DNA of 64,000 nucleotides from Nocardioides glacieisoli (GCF_004137245.1 NZ_SDWS01000006.1:248001-312000); one strand, 5' to 3'; numbered from the stretch's first letter, positions 34,229 through 43,553 are shown. Numbers and translations are program-made. Notes: a model not told the origin generated them from the letters alone.

Positions 34229-35536
34229 TCAGCGCGTCGGTCGGTGGTCGACGATCCGCTTCATCTTGCCGACCGACCGCTCGATCGCGCCGACGTCGAC
34301 GACGTCCACGCCGACGTTCACCCCGATCCGGTCCTTGATCCGCTGCCGCAGCTCGGTGCCGGCGGCGTCCGCCTCGTCGGCCCTGGTGTGCTCGCGCCGC
34401 TCGACCCGCACGGTGAGCTCGTCGAGGTTGCCGGTGCGGTCGAGGTGGCACTGGAAGTGCGGCGACAGCGCCGGCAGCCCGAGGACGATCTCCTCGATCT
34501 GGGTCGGGAACAGGTTCACCCCGCGCAGGATGATCATGTCGTCGGTGCGACCGGTGATCTTCTCCATCCGCCGCATGCTGCGCGCGGTGCCCGGCATCAG
34601 CCGGGTCAGGTCGCGCGTCCGGTAGCGGATGACCGGCATCGCCTGCTTGGTCAGCGTGGTGAGGACCAGCTCACCCTCCTCGCCGTCAGGGAGCACCTCT
34701 CCGGTCACCGGGTCGATCACCTCCGGGTAGAAGTGGTCCTCCCAGACGTGCAGCCCGTCCTTGGTCTCCACGCACTCGCTCGCGACGCCGGGGCCGATCA
34801 CCTCGGACAGGCCGTAGATGTCGACGGCGTGCATGTCCATCCGCTCCTCGACCTCACGACGCATGTCGTTGGTCCACGGCTCGGCGCCGAAGATGCCGAC
34901 CTTGAGCGAGGTCGAGCGGGGGTCGACGCCCTGCGCCTCGAGCTCGTCGATGATCGACAGCATGTAGGACGGCGTCACCATGATCACGTCGGGCTCGAAG
35001 TCGACGATCAGCTGCACCTGCCGCTGGGTCATCCCACCCGACACGGGCACGACGGTGCAGCCGAGGCGCTCGGCACCGGCGTGAGCGCCGAGTCCGCCGG
35101 TGAAGAGCCCGTAGCCGTAGGCGTTGTGCAGGACCATCCCGCGCCGCCCACCCGCGGCCCGGATCGACCGGGCGACGACGTCGGCCCACATGTCGAGGTC
35201 GTCGCGGGTGTAGCCGACCACGGTCGGCTTGCCGGTCGTGCCGCTCGACGCGTGGAGTCGTACGACGTCCTCGCGGGGCACCGCGAACATGCCGAACGGG
35301 TAGTTGTCGCGCAGCGTCGCCTTCGTCGTGAACGGAAGCCGGGCCAGGTCGTCGAGCGACGCGATGTCGTCGGGACCGACGCCCGCCTCGTCGAAGGCCC
35401 GGCGGTAGTGGGCGACGTGGTCGTAGGCGTGGCGCACCGACCACTGCAGCCGCTCCAGCTGGAGCGCCCGCAGCTCCTCGACGGGTGCGGTCTCGATCGG
35501 GTCGAGATCGCCGGGCTGCGGGCTCAGGTCGTGCAC
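34229..35536 (-). CDS. paaK: Phenylacetate-CoA ligase
   Basis: An adenylate-forming enzyme of 435 aa, the usual length. It activates phenylacetate to phenylacetyl-CoA using ATP. Family motifs present are HASSGTTGKPTVVGYT (P-loop), VGIFGAEPWTNDMR, DIYGLSEVIGPGVA, YRTRDLTRLMPG and GRTDDMIILRGVNLFP. The start is a GTG at 35536. It is divergent from a TetR gene and precedes the epoxidase operon on the same strand by about 1.7 kb. It is the entry enzyme of the phenylacetate pathway encoded here. Confidence 0.96.
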   Translation of the reverse strand: MHDLSPQPGDLDPIETAPVEELRALQLERLQWSVRHAYDHVAHYRRAFDEAGVGPDDIASLDDLARLPFTTKATLRDNYPFGMFAVPREDVVRLHASSGTTGKPTVVGYTRDDLDMWADVVARSIRAAGGRRGMVLHNAYGYGLFTGGLGAHAGAERLGCTVVPVSGGMTQRQVQLIVDFEPDVIMVTPSYMLSIIDELEAQGVDPRSTSLKVGIFGAEPWTNDMRREVEERMDMHAVDIYGLSEVIGPGVASECVETKDGLHVWEDHFYPEVIDPVTGEVLPDGEEGELVLTTLTKQAMPVIRYRTRDLTRLMPGTARSMRRMEKITGRTDDMIILRGVNLFPTQIEEIVLGLPALSPHFQCHLDRTGNLDELTVRVERREHTRADEADAAGTELRQRIKDRIGVNVGVDVVDVGAIERSVGKMKRIVDHRPTR

Positions 35537-35550
35537 GGTGTGGTCCTTTG

Positions 35551-35572
35551 ATCGGTGGCCGCGTCATCGGTC
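35551..35572. promoter_or_regulatory. Half-sites related to the paaA/paaZ operator
   Basis: ATCGGT at 35551-35556 and ATCGGTC at 35566-35572 lie in direct orientation, 15 bp apart, in the 52-bp gap between paaK and tetR. Each equals one arm of the palindrome at 41432-41443. They may be weaker sites for the same TetR protein. Confidence 0.4.
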
Positions 35573-35588
35573 GTGAGAACGTTCATCC

Positions 35589-36182
35589 ATGTCAGAGCGC
35601 GCACGTCGCGGCCGGCCGGGCCACGACCAGCAGTCGGTCCTCCGGGTCGCCATCGAGCTCTTCAACCGACAAGGCTACGACGCCACCAGCATGGGCGACC
35701 TCGCTCGCGAGCTCGGCCTGACCAAGTCCGCGATCTACCACCACGTGCCGAGCAAGGAGCACCTCCTCGAGAGCGCGATCGACGAGGCCCTCGACGCCCT
35801 CGAGGCGTCCCTCGACGAGGTGGCCGCGACGAGCGACCTGGATGCCGGGGAGCGGCTGCGCGCCGCCGTGCGCGGCAGCGTCGTCGTGCTCGTCGAGCAC
35901 CTCCCGGCGGTCACCCTGCTGCTGCGGGTGCGGGGCAACACCCCGGCCGAGAAGGCCGCCCTCCGGCGACGGCGCGAGATCGACGACCGCCTCGCCGAGA
36001 TGGTGCGCGGCGCCGCCGGCGCGGGCGCTATCCGCGGCGACCTCGACCCGCTGCTGACCAGCCGCCTGCTCTTCGGGATGGTGAACTCGATGACCGAGTG
36101 GCTGCGCGACGACGGCGATGTCGAGACGATCGCCGACACGGTGACTACTCTGGCGTTCGACGGCCTCACCAGGCACGCCTGA
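35589..36182 (+). CDS. TetR-family regulator, probable paa repressor
   Basis: A protein of 197 aa. The HTH is LARELGLTKSAIYHHVPSKEHLL, very typical TetR. The C-terminal domain is rich in Leu/Arg/Glu and ends FGMVNSMTEWLRDDGDVETIADTV. It is divergent from paaK within the phenylacetate cluster, and half-site sequences occur before its start. In many Actinobacteria and Thermus, a TetR-type PaaR responds to phenylacetyl-CoA. That assignment is inferred here from location. Confidence 0.87.
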   Translation: MSERARRGRPGHDQQSVLRVAIELFNRQGYDATSMGDLARELGLTKSAIYHHVPSKEHLLESAIDEALDALEASLDEVAATSDLDAGERLRAAVRGSVVVLVEHLPAVTLLLRVRGNTPAEKAALRRRREIDDRLAEMVRGAAGAGAIRGDLDPLLTSRLLFGMVNSMTEWLRDDGDVETIADTVTTLAFDGLTRHA

Positions 36183-36202
36183 CCACCCACGGGGGAACGA
36201 CG

Positions 36203-37219
36203 GTGCGACACCTGCGCTCGCTGCGCTGCGCCCTGATGGCCTTCGTCGTTGGCGTCGCCACCCTCGTCGGCTCCCCCGCCTCGGCCGCAGCAAGCTTCGT
36301 CGCCAACGTCGAGGCAGTCACCTCGCCAGCGCCCGGGCAGCTGCTGGTGGCCGGGTGGATGTTCGACGACGACGCCCCGGGCACCTCGATCAGCTATCAC
36401 GTCTACGTCGGCGGCACGGGACCCGGTGACCCGAGCTCGTGGGGTTACAACCGCGGACTGGCCGCCCTCCGGCGCGACGACGTGGGGGCTGCCTACCCGG
36501 GCGCCGGTCCCTTCCACGGGTTCCACGACAGCTGGGCCGTGCCCGTGCACGGGGTGCAGCCGGTCTACATCTTCGCCATCAACGCCGGCGGCACACCGGG
36601 CTCCAACGCCCTGCTGTGGAGTGGGACCGTCACGATCGCCAATCCCCCGCCGGACACCACGATCACGTCCCGCCCACCGGCGACGAGCACCAACCCCACC
36701 GCCACCTTCGCCTTCACTGCCACCGAGGCGAGCAGCTTCGCGTGCCGGTGGGACCAGGGTGCGTGGACGCCGTGCACCAGTCCCGCCACCGCCACCGTGG
36801 CCGTCGGCAGCCACACGTTCTCGGTCGTCGCCACCGACACCGCGGGGGCGCAGGACCCGACACCAGCGTCGTACGCCTTCACGGTCGCGGCTCCTCCACC
36901 ACCTCCGCCACCTCCGCCACCTCCGCCGACACCGCCGCAGGTCACCGATCCCCCGCCGCCCACGATCACGCTCTCCGTGCGGGCGGTCCGGAAGAAGTCG
37001 AAGGTGCGGATCGACATCGGTCCCGACCTCAACCCCTCGAACTACCGCTTCATCGTCCAGCGACGCGACGGCAAGAAATGGCGCACAGTTCGTCGTACGC
37101 AGACGCTCGGTGAGCGAGAAATCTCGATCATCGACCTGCCGCGCGGCACCTACCGCGTCGTCGTGCCGCGCCAGCACGAGATGACGGGAGCGCGGGCAGA
37201 GGTCAGGCTGAGGCGCTAG
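36203..37219 (+). CDS. Secreted Ig-like protein with polyproline hinge
   Basis: A protein of 338 aa from the GTG at 36203, preceded by GGGGGAACGAC. A signal peptide (LRCALMAFVVGVATLVGSP, cleavage near A27-A29) leads to a beta domain (about 30-150) and then an Ig-like repeat (PDTTITSRPPATSTNPTATF, about 152-225), a form common in adhesins, with two Cys (ACRWDQG, PCTSP). A run of about 12 prolines and a basic C-terminal beta domain follow. It is probably cell-surface. It is unrelated to the phenylacetate genes around it, and its stop overlaps paaI by 17 bp. Confidence 0.82.
   Translation: MRHLRSLRCALMAFVVGVATLVGSPASAAASFVANVEAVTSPAPGQLLVAGWMFDDDAPGTSISYHVYVGGTGPGDPSSWGYNRGLAALRRDDVGAAYPGAGPFHGFHDSWAVPVHGVQPVYIFAINAGGTPGSNALLWSGTVTIANPPPDTTITSRPPATSTNPTATFAFTATEASSFACRWDQGAWTPCTSPATATVAVGSHTFSVVATDTAGAQDPTPASYAFTVAAPPPPPPPPPPPPTPPQVTDPPPPTITLSVRAVRKKSKVRIDIGPDLNPSNYRFIVQRRDGKKWRTVRRTQTLGEREISIIDLPRGTYRVVVPRQHEMTGARAEVRLRR
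36901..36927 (+). repeat. Coding polyproline microrepeat
   Basis: Three exact tandem copies of the nonamer acctccgcc encode the proline hinge of the secreted protein. Confidence 0.85.
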
Positions 37220-37616
37220 TCGGAAGCGTCCGGCTGCGGCCGCGGAACTCGGCGATGACCTCGCCGGCGACCGGGTCGTCGGCCCGCACCGTCACGTCGT
37301 AGATCCCGGACCGGCCGCGCAGCGACACCTCGCTGGCGTCGGCGTACAGCGTCTGGCCCAGGCGCCCGGGGGCGAGGAAGTCGATCGAGAAGCCGGCAGC
37401 GACGGTCACCGGTCCGTGCGAGTTGCACGCGAGGGCGAACGCCGAGTCGGCGAGCGAGGCGATGATCCCGCCGTGGCACAGGTCGTGGCCGTTGACCATG
37501 TCGGGCCGCACGACCATCGACACCCGCGCGCTTCCCGGACCGACCTCGACGAGCTCCATGCCGAGCGTCCCGCTGGCCGCGTCCGCGGCCCACATGTCCC
37601 GCGCCGCGTCAGGCAT
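37203..37616 (-). CDS. paaI: Hydroxyphenylacetyl-CoA thioesterase PaaI
   Basis: A hotdog-fold thioesterase of 137 aa. The signature NGHDLCHGGIIASLADSAFA (residues 42-61) includes catalytic-type D57, with the conserved ACNSHG following. It hydrolyses ring-hydroxylated phenylacetyl-CoA esters, rescuing CoA when the epoxidase pathway stalls. It is the last gene of the paaABCDE run; its ATG overlaps the paaE stop by 8 bp. Confidence 0.92.
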   Translation of the reverse strand: MPDAARDMWAADAASGTLGMELVEVGPGSARVSMVVRPDMVNGHDLCHGGIIASLADSAFALACNSHGPVTVAAGFSIDFLAPGRLGQTLYADASEVSLRGRSGIYDVTVRADDPVAGEVIAEFRGRSRTLPTSASA

Positions 37617-38664
37617 CGAAGTCGACCGTCACCGCGTCGCTGACCGGGTAGGTCTGACAGGTCAGCACGAACTGCTGCTCCACCTCGGCGGGCTCGAGGG
37701 CGTAGTTGCGCACCATCTCCACCTCGCCGTCGACGACCTTCGCGCGGCAGGTGCCGCACACGCCGCCCTTGCAGGCGAACGGCAGGTCACTGCGCACGGC
37801 CTGGGCCGAGTCGAGGACCGTCGTGTCGCGTGCCATCGGCGTGGTGGTCGTACGTCCGTCGAGCACGACGGTGACGTCGCTGGTCACGCCCTCGACCACG
37901 CGGTCCGCGTGGCGCAGCGTCGGCGGCGGCTCGTCGACGAAGAACAGCTCGAAGTGGATCTTCTCCTTCGCGACGCCGAGCTCCTGGAGGACCGTCCGCG
38001 CGTCCTGGACCAGCCCCAACGGGCCGCACAGCCAGACGTGGTCGACCGCGGCGAGCGGCACCTTGACCGGGAGGAGGCGGCGGAGCTTGTCGGCGTCGAG
38101 CCGACCGGAGAAGAGCTCGACGTCGCGCGGCTCGCGCGAGAGCACGTGGACGAGGTCGAAGCGCGGTCCGTGGAGGTTCTTGAGGTCGCTGAGCTCCTCG
38201 GCGAACATCACCGACGTCGTCTCGCGGTTGCCGTAGAGCATCGTCACCGTGCTGGCCGGGTTCGCGAGGACCGAGGCCGCGATCGAGAGCATCGGCGTGA
38301 TGCCGGACCCGGCGGCGATGCAGAGGTGCCGTCCCGGGCTCGACGGGTCGGCGCGGAAGCTGCCCGAGGGCTCGGCGACCTCGACGGTCTCGCCCGGCGC
38401 GACCTGGTGGATCAGCCACGACGAGAACATCCCGTGGGGGATCTCGCGCACGCCGATCCGCGGTGCGGCTCCGGCGGGCGCGCAGATGGAGTACGTCCGG
38501 CGGTGCTCGACGCCGTCCACGACCCGGCGCAGCGTGAGCGACTCCCCCGGCTCGAAGTCGAAGAGCTCGCGCAGGTCGTCGGGGACGTCGAAGGTCACGG
38601 CTGCCGAGTCGTCGGTCAGCGGCTCGACGTCGCGGACGGTGAGGGCGTGGAACACGGTCGCCAC
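37609..38664 (-). CDS. paaE: 1,2-phenylacetyl-CoA epoxidase reductase PaaE
   Basis: A reductase of 351 aa delivering electrons from NADPH to the PaaA di-iron centre. The FAD domain has RRTYSIC, and the NAD(P) domain CIAAGSGITPMLSI and LCGP. The C-terminal plant-type 2Fe-2S ferredoxin has CKGGVCGTC and a final cysteine in LTCQTYP. The GTG start shares one base with the paaD stop (TAGTG). The ordering FAD-NAD-ferredoxin is the usual PaaE layout. Confidence 0.95.
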   Translation of the reverse strand: MATVFHALTVRDVEPLTDDSAAVTFDVPDDLRELFDFEPGESLTLRRVVDGVEHRRTYSICAPAGAAPRIGVREIPHGMFSSWLIHQVAPGETVEVAEPSGSFRADPSSPGRHLCIAAGSGITPMLSIAASVLANPASTVTMLYGNRETTSVMFAEELSDLKNLHGPRFDLVHVLSREPRDVELFSGRLDADKLRRLLPVKVPLAAVDHVWLCGPLGLVQDARTVLQELGVAKEKIHFELFFVDEPPPTLRHADRVVEGVTSDVTVVLDGRTTTTPMARDTTVLDSAQAVRSDLPFACKGGVCGTCRAKVVDGEVEMVRNYALEPAEVEQQFVLTCQTYPVSDAVTVDFDA

Positions 38665-39167
38665 TAGATCTCCTTGACGTGGTCGAACGGCTCGAGGCAC
38701 TCGGTGCAGCGGTACTGCGCCTTGCAGGCCGTGGAGCCGAACTCCGAGACGAGCTCGGTGGCCGGCGAGCCGCACTGCGGGCAGCGCACCTGGCGTGCGG
38801 TCGGCAGCAGCGACAGCGGGATCGGGCCGCTGGTCGAGGGCGCGGGTCCGGGCGGGGAGATCCCGGCGGCGGCGAGCGCGGCCCGGCCGGCCGGGGTGAT
38901 CCAGTCGGTCGTCCAGGCGGGTTGCAGGCTGACCCGCACCTCGACCCGGTCGAAGCCGGCGCCGGTCAGCTCGCGCACGAGGTCGTCGCGCATCGCGGCC
39001 ATCGCCGGGCAGCCGGAGTAGGTCGGGGTGATGTCGACGACGACGTGCGAGTCGCCGACCACGTCGACGTCGCGCAGCACGCCGAGGTCGGCCAGCGACA
39101 GCATCGGCAGCTCGGGGTCGGTCACCCGCTCCGCGACGCGGCGGGCGCGCTCGGTCGTACGACTCAT
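38664..39167 (-). CDS. paaD: Phenylacetyl-CoA epoxidase maturation protein PaaD
   Basis: A protein of 167 aa with an N-terminal MIP18/SufT-type domain (VTDPELPMLSLADLGVLRDV, ITPTYSGCPAM) and a C-terminal zinc ribbon CPQCGS...CKAQYRCTEC. PaaD is needed to assemble the iron clusters of the epoxidase system and is not part of the catalytic complex. Its ATG shares one base with the paaC stop; a GTG one codon upstream is possible. Confidence 0.94.
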   Translation of the reverse strand: MSRTTERARRVAERVTDPELPMLSLADLGVLRDVDVVGDSHVVVDITPTYSGCPAMAAMRDDLVRELTGAGFDRVEVRVSLQPAWTTDWITPAGRAALAAAGISPPGPAPSTSGPIPLSLLPTARQVRCPQCGSPATELVSEFGSTACKAQYRCTECLEPFDHVKEI

Positions 39168-40105
39168 CACCACTGCCCCCTCGGGTGCGCACGGGCGACG
39201 GACTGCATCTCCGCGAGCATCCGGCTCAGCGGCTCGCCGTGCATGCCGTCGCGACCGGTCCTGCCGAGCACACCGGAGCGCCGCGGCGCCTCCGAGCGCT
39301 CGACGTCGGCCGCGGTGAGGACCTGGTCGAGGACGGCCTCGGCGGCCTCTCGCACCGTCGCCGGGTCGACGCCGACGCCTGCCTCGGCGGCGGCCGCCTC
39401 GACCGGGTGGGCGTCGAACAGCTCCGGCCACAGCGGCCACAGCGCGTCGTACGCCGTGATGAGCCGCCGGCGCGACTCGTCGGTGCCCCGGGCGAGGGTG
39501 ACGAACCACCGCGCGGCGTAGTCGCGGTGGTAGGCCAGCTCCTTGACGCCCTTGGCGGCGACGGCCGACAGCACGTGGTCGCGGCTCTCGCGCAGCCGCT
39601 CGAAGACGGCCAGGCGCCAGACGGAGAACAGCAGCACCCGCACGGTCGCCTCGGCGAAGTCGCCGTTGACGACCTCGGCGAGCCGCACGTTGCGGAACTG
39701 GTGGGCCTCCCGGAAGAACGCCAGCGCGTCCTCTGGCGGTGCCGGCGAGCCCTCGGGCAGCGCAGGCACGACCGCGTCGTCGGCCTTAGCGGCGCGGGCG
39801 AGCAGCAGCCGCGCCTGGCCGAGCAGGTCGAGCGCGATGTTGGACAGCGCGATGTCGTCCTCGAGGTCGGGCGCGTTGCTCGTCCACTCCGCGATCCGGT
39901 GGGACATGACGAGCGAGTCGTCGCCCAGCATCAGGGCGTACGTCGACAAGGTGGCCGCGTCGACGCCGTCGGGGATCGTCGTGTCGACACCCGCCAGCGG
40001 GTCCTCGAAGTCGGTGCCGAAGGCCCAGTGGGCGTCGTTGACGAGCAGCCCGCTGTAGGCGCTGTCGTGCTCGTCCTCTGCCGAGGTGTGGATGTGGTCA
40101 GCCAT
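39167..40105 (-). CDS. paaC: Phenylacetyl-CoA epoxidase subunit PaaC
   Basis: A protein of 312 aa, ferritin-like structural partner of PaaA. Signature regions are LMLGDDSLVMSHRIAEW, LSNIALDLLGQARLLL, FREAHQFRNVRLAEV and VKELAYHRDYAARWFV. PaaC lacks a catalytic di-iron site in characterised systems and holds PaaA in an active form. Its ATG overlaps the paaB stop by one base (TAATG). The N-terminus is slightly longer than usual, with an acidic HTSAEDEHDS start. Confidence 0.94.
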   Translation of the reverse strand: MADHIHTSAEDEHDSAYSGLLVNDAHWAFGTDFEDPLAGVDTTIPDGVDAATLSTYALMLGDDSLVMSHRIAEWTSNAPDLEDDIALSNIALDLLGQARLLLARAAKADDAVVPALPEGSPAPPEDALAFFREAHQFRNVRLAEVVNGDFAEATVRVLLFSVWRLAVFERLRESRDHVLSAVAAKGVKELAYHRDYAARWFVTLARGTDESRRRLITAYDALWPLWPELFDAHPVEAAAAEAGVGVDPATVREAAEAVLDQVLTAADVERSEAPRRSGVLGRTGRDGMHGEPLSRMLAEMQSVARAHPRGQW

Positions 40106-40467
40106 TACATGTGGGGGACGTTGTCGGGGATGTCGTAGAAGGTCGGGTGCCGGTAGACCTTGTCGCCGCTCGGCGCGAACATCGGGTCCTTCTCGTCGGG
40201 GCTCGACGCGGTGATCGCGTCGGCGCGGACGACCCAGATGCTCACGCCCTCGTTGCGGCGGGTGTAGACGTCCCGGGCGTGCAGCAGTGCCATCCGGTCG
40301 TCGGCGGCGTGCAGCGAGCCGACGTGGACGTGGTTGAGCCCGCGCTTGCCGCGGACGAAGACCTCGTAGAGGGGCCACTCGGGCTCGGGGGCCGGCACGC
40401 CCTGTCCCGTCGGGACGCCTTCCAGCGGTACGGCGCCGTGGCCGCCCTCGGCGGAGAGGTTGCTCAT
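40105..40467 (-). CDS. paaB: Phenylacetyl-CoA epoxidase subunit PaaB
   Basis: A protein of 120 aa. The PaaB core [44 protein letters not shown] and [20 protein letters not shown] is intact. PaaB bridges PaaA-PaaC heterodimers in the complex. Its first 28 residues are a variable Gly/Pro-rich extension. The ATG overlaps the paaA stop by 4 bp (ATGA). Confidence 0.95.
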   Translation of the reverse strand: MSNLSAEGGHGAVPLEGVPTGQGVPAPEPEWPLYEVFVRGKRGLNHVHVGSLHAADDRMALLHARDVYTRRNEGVSIWVVRADAITASSPDEKDPMFAPSGDKVYRHPTFYDIPDNVPHM

Positions 40468-41411
40468 GCGGATGCCTCCCTCCGGGCGTACGCCGTCGCG
40501 GCCTCGCGGACCCAGGCGCCGTCCTCGTGGGCGCGGCGGCGGTGGGCCATCCGCTCGGCGTTGCAGGGGCCGTTGCCCTTCACCCCCTGCATGAACTCCT
40601 CCCAGTCCGGCTGGCCGAAGTCGTGGTGGCCGCGCTCCTCGTTCCACCTCAGCTCGGGGTCGGGCAGCGTCACGCCGAGCGCCTCGGCCTGCGGGACGGA
40701 CATGTCGACGAACTTCTGGCGCAGCTCGTCGTTGGTGTTGCGCTTGATCCCCCACGCCATCGACTGGGCGGTGTTCGGAGAGTCGGCGTCGGGCGGGCCG
40801 AACATCATCAGCGCGGGCCACCAGAAGCGGTCGACCGACTCCTGCACCATCGCGCGCTGCTCGTCGGTGCCGCGCATCATCGTGGTCAGCAGCTCGTAGC
40901 CCTGGCGCTGGTGGAAGGACTCCTCCTTGCAGACGCGGATCATCGCGCGGCCGTAGGGGCCGTAGGAGGTGCGGCAGAGCGGGACCTGGTTGCAGATCGC
41001 GGCACCGTCGACCAGCCAGCCGATCGTGCCGACGTCGGCGTACGACAGGGTCGGGTAGTTGAAGATCGAGGAGTACTTCTGGCGCCCCGAGATGAGCATC
41101 TCGGTGAGCTCGAGGCGGGAGACGCCGAGCGTCTCGGCGGCCGAGTAGAGGTAGAGCCCGTGGCCGGCCTCGTCCTGCACCTTGGCGAGCAGGATCGCCT
41201 TGCGCCGCAGGCTGGGCGCGCGCGAGATCCAGTTGCCCTCGGGCTGCATGCCGATGATCTCGCTGTGCGCGTGCTGCGCGATCTGGCGCACGAGGGTCTT
41301 GCGATAGCCCTCCGGCATCCAGTCGCGCGGCTCGATCCGGTCGTTGCGCGCGATCGTCGCCTCGAAGTGGCTCTCCAGCTCTTCGTCGGGCGCGGCGTGC
41401 GTGAGCGTCAT
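40464..41411 (-). CDS. paaA: Phenylacetyl-CoA 1,2-epoxidase catalytic subunit PaaA
   Basis: A protein of 315 aa, the di-iron monooxygenase subunit that forms 1,2-epoxyphenylacetyl-CoA. Iron-ligand motifs of the ferritin-like fold include [13 protein letters not shown] and [14 protein letters not shown] (two ExxH pairs). It is the first gene of paaABCDEI. The upstream sequence has GGAGG before the ATG, a TAAATC -10-like box, and the 12-bp palindrome shared with divergent paaZ. Confidence 0.96.
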   Translation of the reverse strand: MTLTHAAPDEELESHFEATIARNDRIEPRDWMPEGYRKTLVRQIAQHAHSEIIGMQPEGNWISRAPSLRRKAILLAKVQDEAGHGLYLYSAAETLGVSRLELTEMLISGRQKYSSIFNYPTLSYADVGTIGWLVDGAAICNQVPLCRTSYGPYGRAMIRVCKEESFHQRQGYELLTTMMRGTDEQRAMVQESVDRFWWPALMMFGPPDADSPNTAQSMAWGIKRNTNDELRQKFVDMSVPQAEALGVTLPDPELRWNEERGHHDFGQPDWEEFMQGVKGNGPCNAERMAHRRRAHEDGAWVREAATAYARREASA

Positions 41412-41431
41412 CAGGCCTCCAGCGATTTACT

Positions 41432-41443
41432 GACCGATCGGTC
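41432..41443. promoter_or_regulatory. Operator between paaA and paaZ
   Basis: Perfect palindrome GACCGATCGGTC in the 95-bp gap between the divergent paa units. A TATTAG box for paaZ lies just to the right and a TAAATC box for paaA just to the left, so one bound repressor dimer could silence both. It is probably recognised by the TetR protein at 35589. Confidence 0.75.
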
Positions 41444-41506
41444 TGGTATTAGTGTGTCACTCGCCACTCTGGCACGCAACACGCCGAACATCGAGGGAGA
41501 CCGCCC

Positions 41507-43537
41507 GTGACCCGTCTGCTCGAGAGCTACGCCGCCGGACGCTGGTACGCCGCCCCCGCCGAGGGCGACCCGCTGCTCGACGCCGCCACGGGCGAGGAGG
41601 TCGCGCGCATCTCCAGCGCCGGCCTCGACCTCGGCGCGATGGCCCACCACGCCCGCACCGTCGGCGGCCCGGCGATCCGCGAGCTGACCTTCCACGAGCG
41701 GGCGCTGCTGCTCAAGGAGCTGGCCACGCACCTGACCGGTCTCAAGGACGAGTTCTACGAGCTGTCGCTGGCCACCGGCGCGACCAGGCGCGACTCGATG
41801 ATCGACATCGACGGCGGCTTCGGCACGGTCTTCAGCTACTCCTCGAAGAGCCGCCGCGAGCTGCCCAACGACATCGTGGTCTGCGACGGCGACCTCGAGC
41901 AGCTCGGCCGCACCGGCGTCTTCATGGGCCAGCACGTCTACACCTCGCGCCCCGGCGTCGCGGTGCAGATCAACGCCTTCAACTTCCCCGTCTGGGGCAT
42001 GCTCGAGAAGCTCGCGCCCGCCTTCGTCGCCGGCCTCCCGTCCCTGGTGAAGCCCGCCAGCCAGACGGCGTACCTCACCGAGCTCGTCGTCCGCCGGATC
42101 ATCGAGTCCGGGATCCTGCCGGAGGGCTCGCTGCAGCTGCTGTCGGGCTCGGCCGGCGACCTGCTCGACCACCTCGGCGTGCAGGACTCGGTCGCGTTCA
42201 CCGGCTCCGCGCACACCGCGGGGATCCTGCGCCAGCACCCGTCGGTCCTGCACGGCGGCGTGACGCTGCAGGTCGAGGCCGACTCCCTCAACTGCTCCGT
42301 CCTCGGCCCCGACGTCACGTCGAGCGACCCCGAGTGGGACCTCTTCGTCAAGGGCGTCGTCACCGAGATGACGGCCAAGGCCGGCCAGAAGTGCACGGCG
42401 ATCCGCCGGGTCATCGTGCCGGCGGGTGTCGCCGACGAGATGACCGACGCGATCGCGGCCAAGCTCGCCTCCATCACGGTCGGCAACCCGGGCGACGAGT
42501 CCGTCCGGATGGGTCCGCTCGCCTCCCTCGGCCAGCGCGAGGAGGTGCGCAAGGCCGTCGAGGCACTGCGCTCGTCGGCCGACGTCGTCCTCGGTGACCC
42601 GACGGCGACCTCCGGGTTCGCCGGCGACGGGGAGCGTGGCGCCTTCATGTCGCCGGTGCTGCTCAGGGCCCGCGCGGGCGCGGTGGAGCCCCACGACGTC
42701 GAGCCCTTCGGCCCGGTGTCGACCGTGATGTCGTACGACTCGCTCGACGAGGCCGTCACCCTGGCCGCCCGCGGCAAGGGGTCGCTGGTCGGGTCGGTCG
42801 TCACCCACGACCCGGCCGTCGCCCGCACGCTCGTCCTCGGCCTCGCGCCGTGGCACGGCCGGATCCTGGTCCTCGACCGTGACGACGCCCCCGAGTCCAC
42901 CGGCCACGGCTCTCCCCTGCCGATGCTCGTCCACGGCGGCCCCGGCCGCGCCGGCGGCGGCGAGGAGCTCGGCGGCGTCCGCGGCGTGCTGCACCACATG
43001 CAGCGCAGCGCGATCCAGGCCTCCCCCGACATGCTCACCGCCATCACCGGTCGCTGGACTCGCGGGTCGCAGCGCACGATCACGCCCGAGCACCCGTTCC
43101 GCCACTCCCTCGCGACGCTGCAGGTCGGCGACACGATCACCTCGGAGCCGCGGGTCATCTCGCGCGACGACATCGACCACTTCTCGGAGTTCACCGGCGA
43201 CACCTTCTACGCGCACACCGACCCCGAGGCCGCCGCGCAGAACCCGCTCTTCGGCGGGATCGTCGCCCACGGCTACCTCATCGTGTCGATGGCCGCCGGC
43301 CTCTTCGTGGACCCGGCGCCGGGTCCGGTGCTCGCCAACTTCGGCGTCGACAACCTGCGCTTCCTCACGCCGGTCAAGGCGGACGACTCGATCCAGGTGA
43401 CGCTGACGGTCAAGCAGATGACCCCGCGCGCGACCGCCGACTACGGCGAGGTGCGCTGGGACGCGCTGGTCGTCAACGGCGACGGCGAGCCGGTGGCGAC
43501 GTACGACGTGCTGACGCTGGTGGCGAAGGAGGCCTGA
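41507..43537 (+). CDS. paaZ: Bifunctional oxepin-CoA hydrolase / dehydrogenase PaaZ
   Basis: A 676-aa, two-domain enzyme. The N-terminal aldehyde dehydrogenase (about 1-515) has the NAFNFPVWGM substrate region, LQVEADSLN with the general-base Glu and GQKCTAIRR with the catalytic Cys. The C-terminal MaoC-type hydratase (about 535-676) has SEFTGDTFYAHTD and NPLFGGIVAHGYL. It opens the oxepin ring and oxidises the resulting semialdehyde. The GTG is preceded by GAGGGAGAC. Divergent from paaA under the shared operator. Confidence 0.96.
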   Translation: MTRLLESYAAGRWYAAPAEGDPLLDAATGEEVARISSAGLDLGAMAHHARTVGGPAIRELTFHERALLLKELATHLTGLKDEFYELSLATGATRRDSMIDIDGGFGTVFSYSSKSRRELPNDIVVCDGDLEQLGRTGVFMGQHVYTSRPGVAVQINAFNFPVWGMLEKLAPAFVAGLPSLVKPASQTAYLTELVVRRIIESGILPEGSLQLLSGSAGDLLDHLGVQDSVAFTGSAHTAGILRQHPSVLHGGVTLQVEADSLNCSVLGPDVTSSDPEWDLFVKGVVTEMTAKAGQKCTAIRRVIVPAGVADEMTDAIAAKLASITVGNPGDESVRMGPLASLGQREEVRKAVEALRSSADVVLGDPTATSGFAGDGERGAFMSPVLLRARAGAVEPHDVEPFGPVSTVMSYDSLDEAVTLAARGKGSLVGSVVTHDPAVARTLVLGLAPWHGRILVLDRDDAPESTGHGSPLPMLVHGGPGRAGGGEELGGVRGVLHHMQRSAIQASPDMLTAITGRWTRGSQRTITPEHPFRHSLATLQVGDTITSEPRVISRDDIDHFSEFTGDTFYAHTDPEAAAQNPLFGGIVAHGYLIVSMAAGLFVDPAPGPVLANFGVDNLRFLTPVKADDSIQVTLTVKQMTPRATADYGEVRWDALVVNGDGEPVATYDVLTLVAKEA

Positions 43538-43541
43538 GCAC

Positions 43542-43547
43542 TACGTT
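43542..43547 (+). promoter_or_regulatory. -10 box for leaderless membrane-protein mRNA
   Basis: TACGTT, six bases, then GTG at 43554. Confidence 0.5.
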
Positions 43548-43553
43548 GACGCC

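Noticed and set aside
31859..35551. Long open frame of 1230 codons on the plus strand
   Set aside because: It is antisense to the helicase and paaK, is His/Arg/Gly/Asp-biased as expected for a shadow of GC-rich genes, and has no domain.
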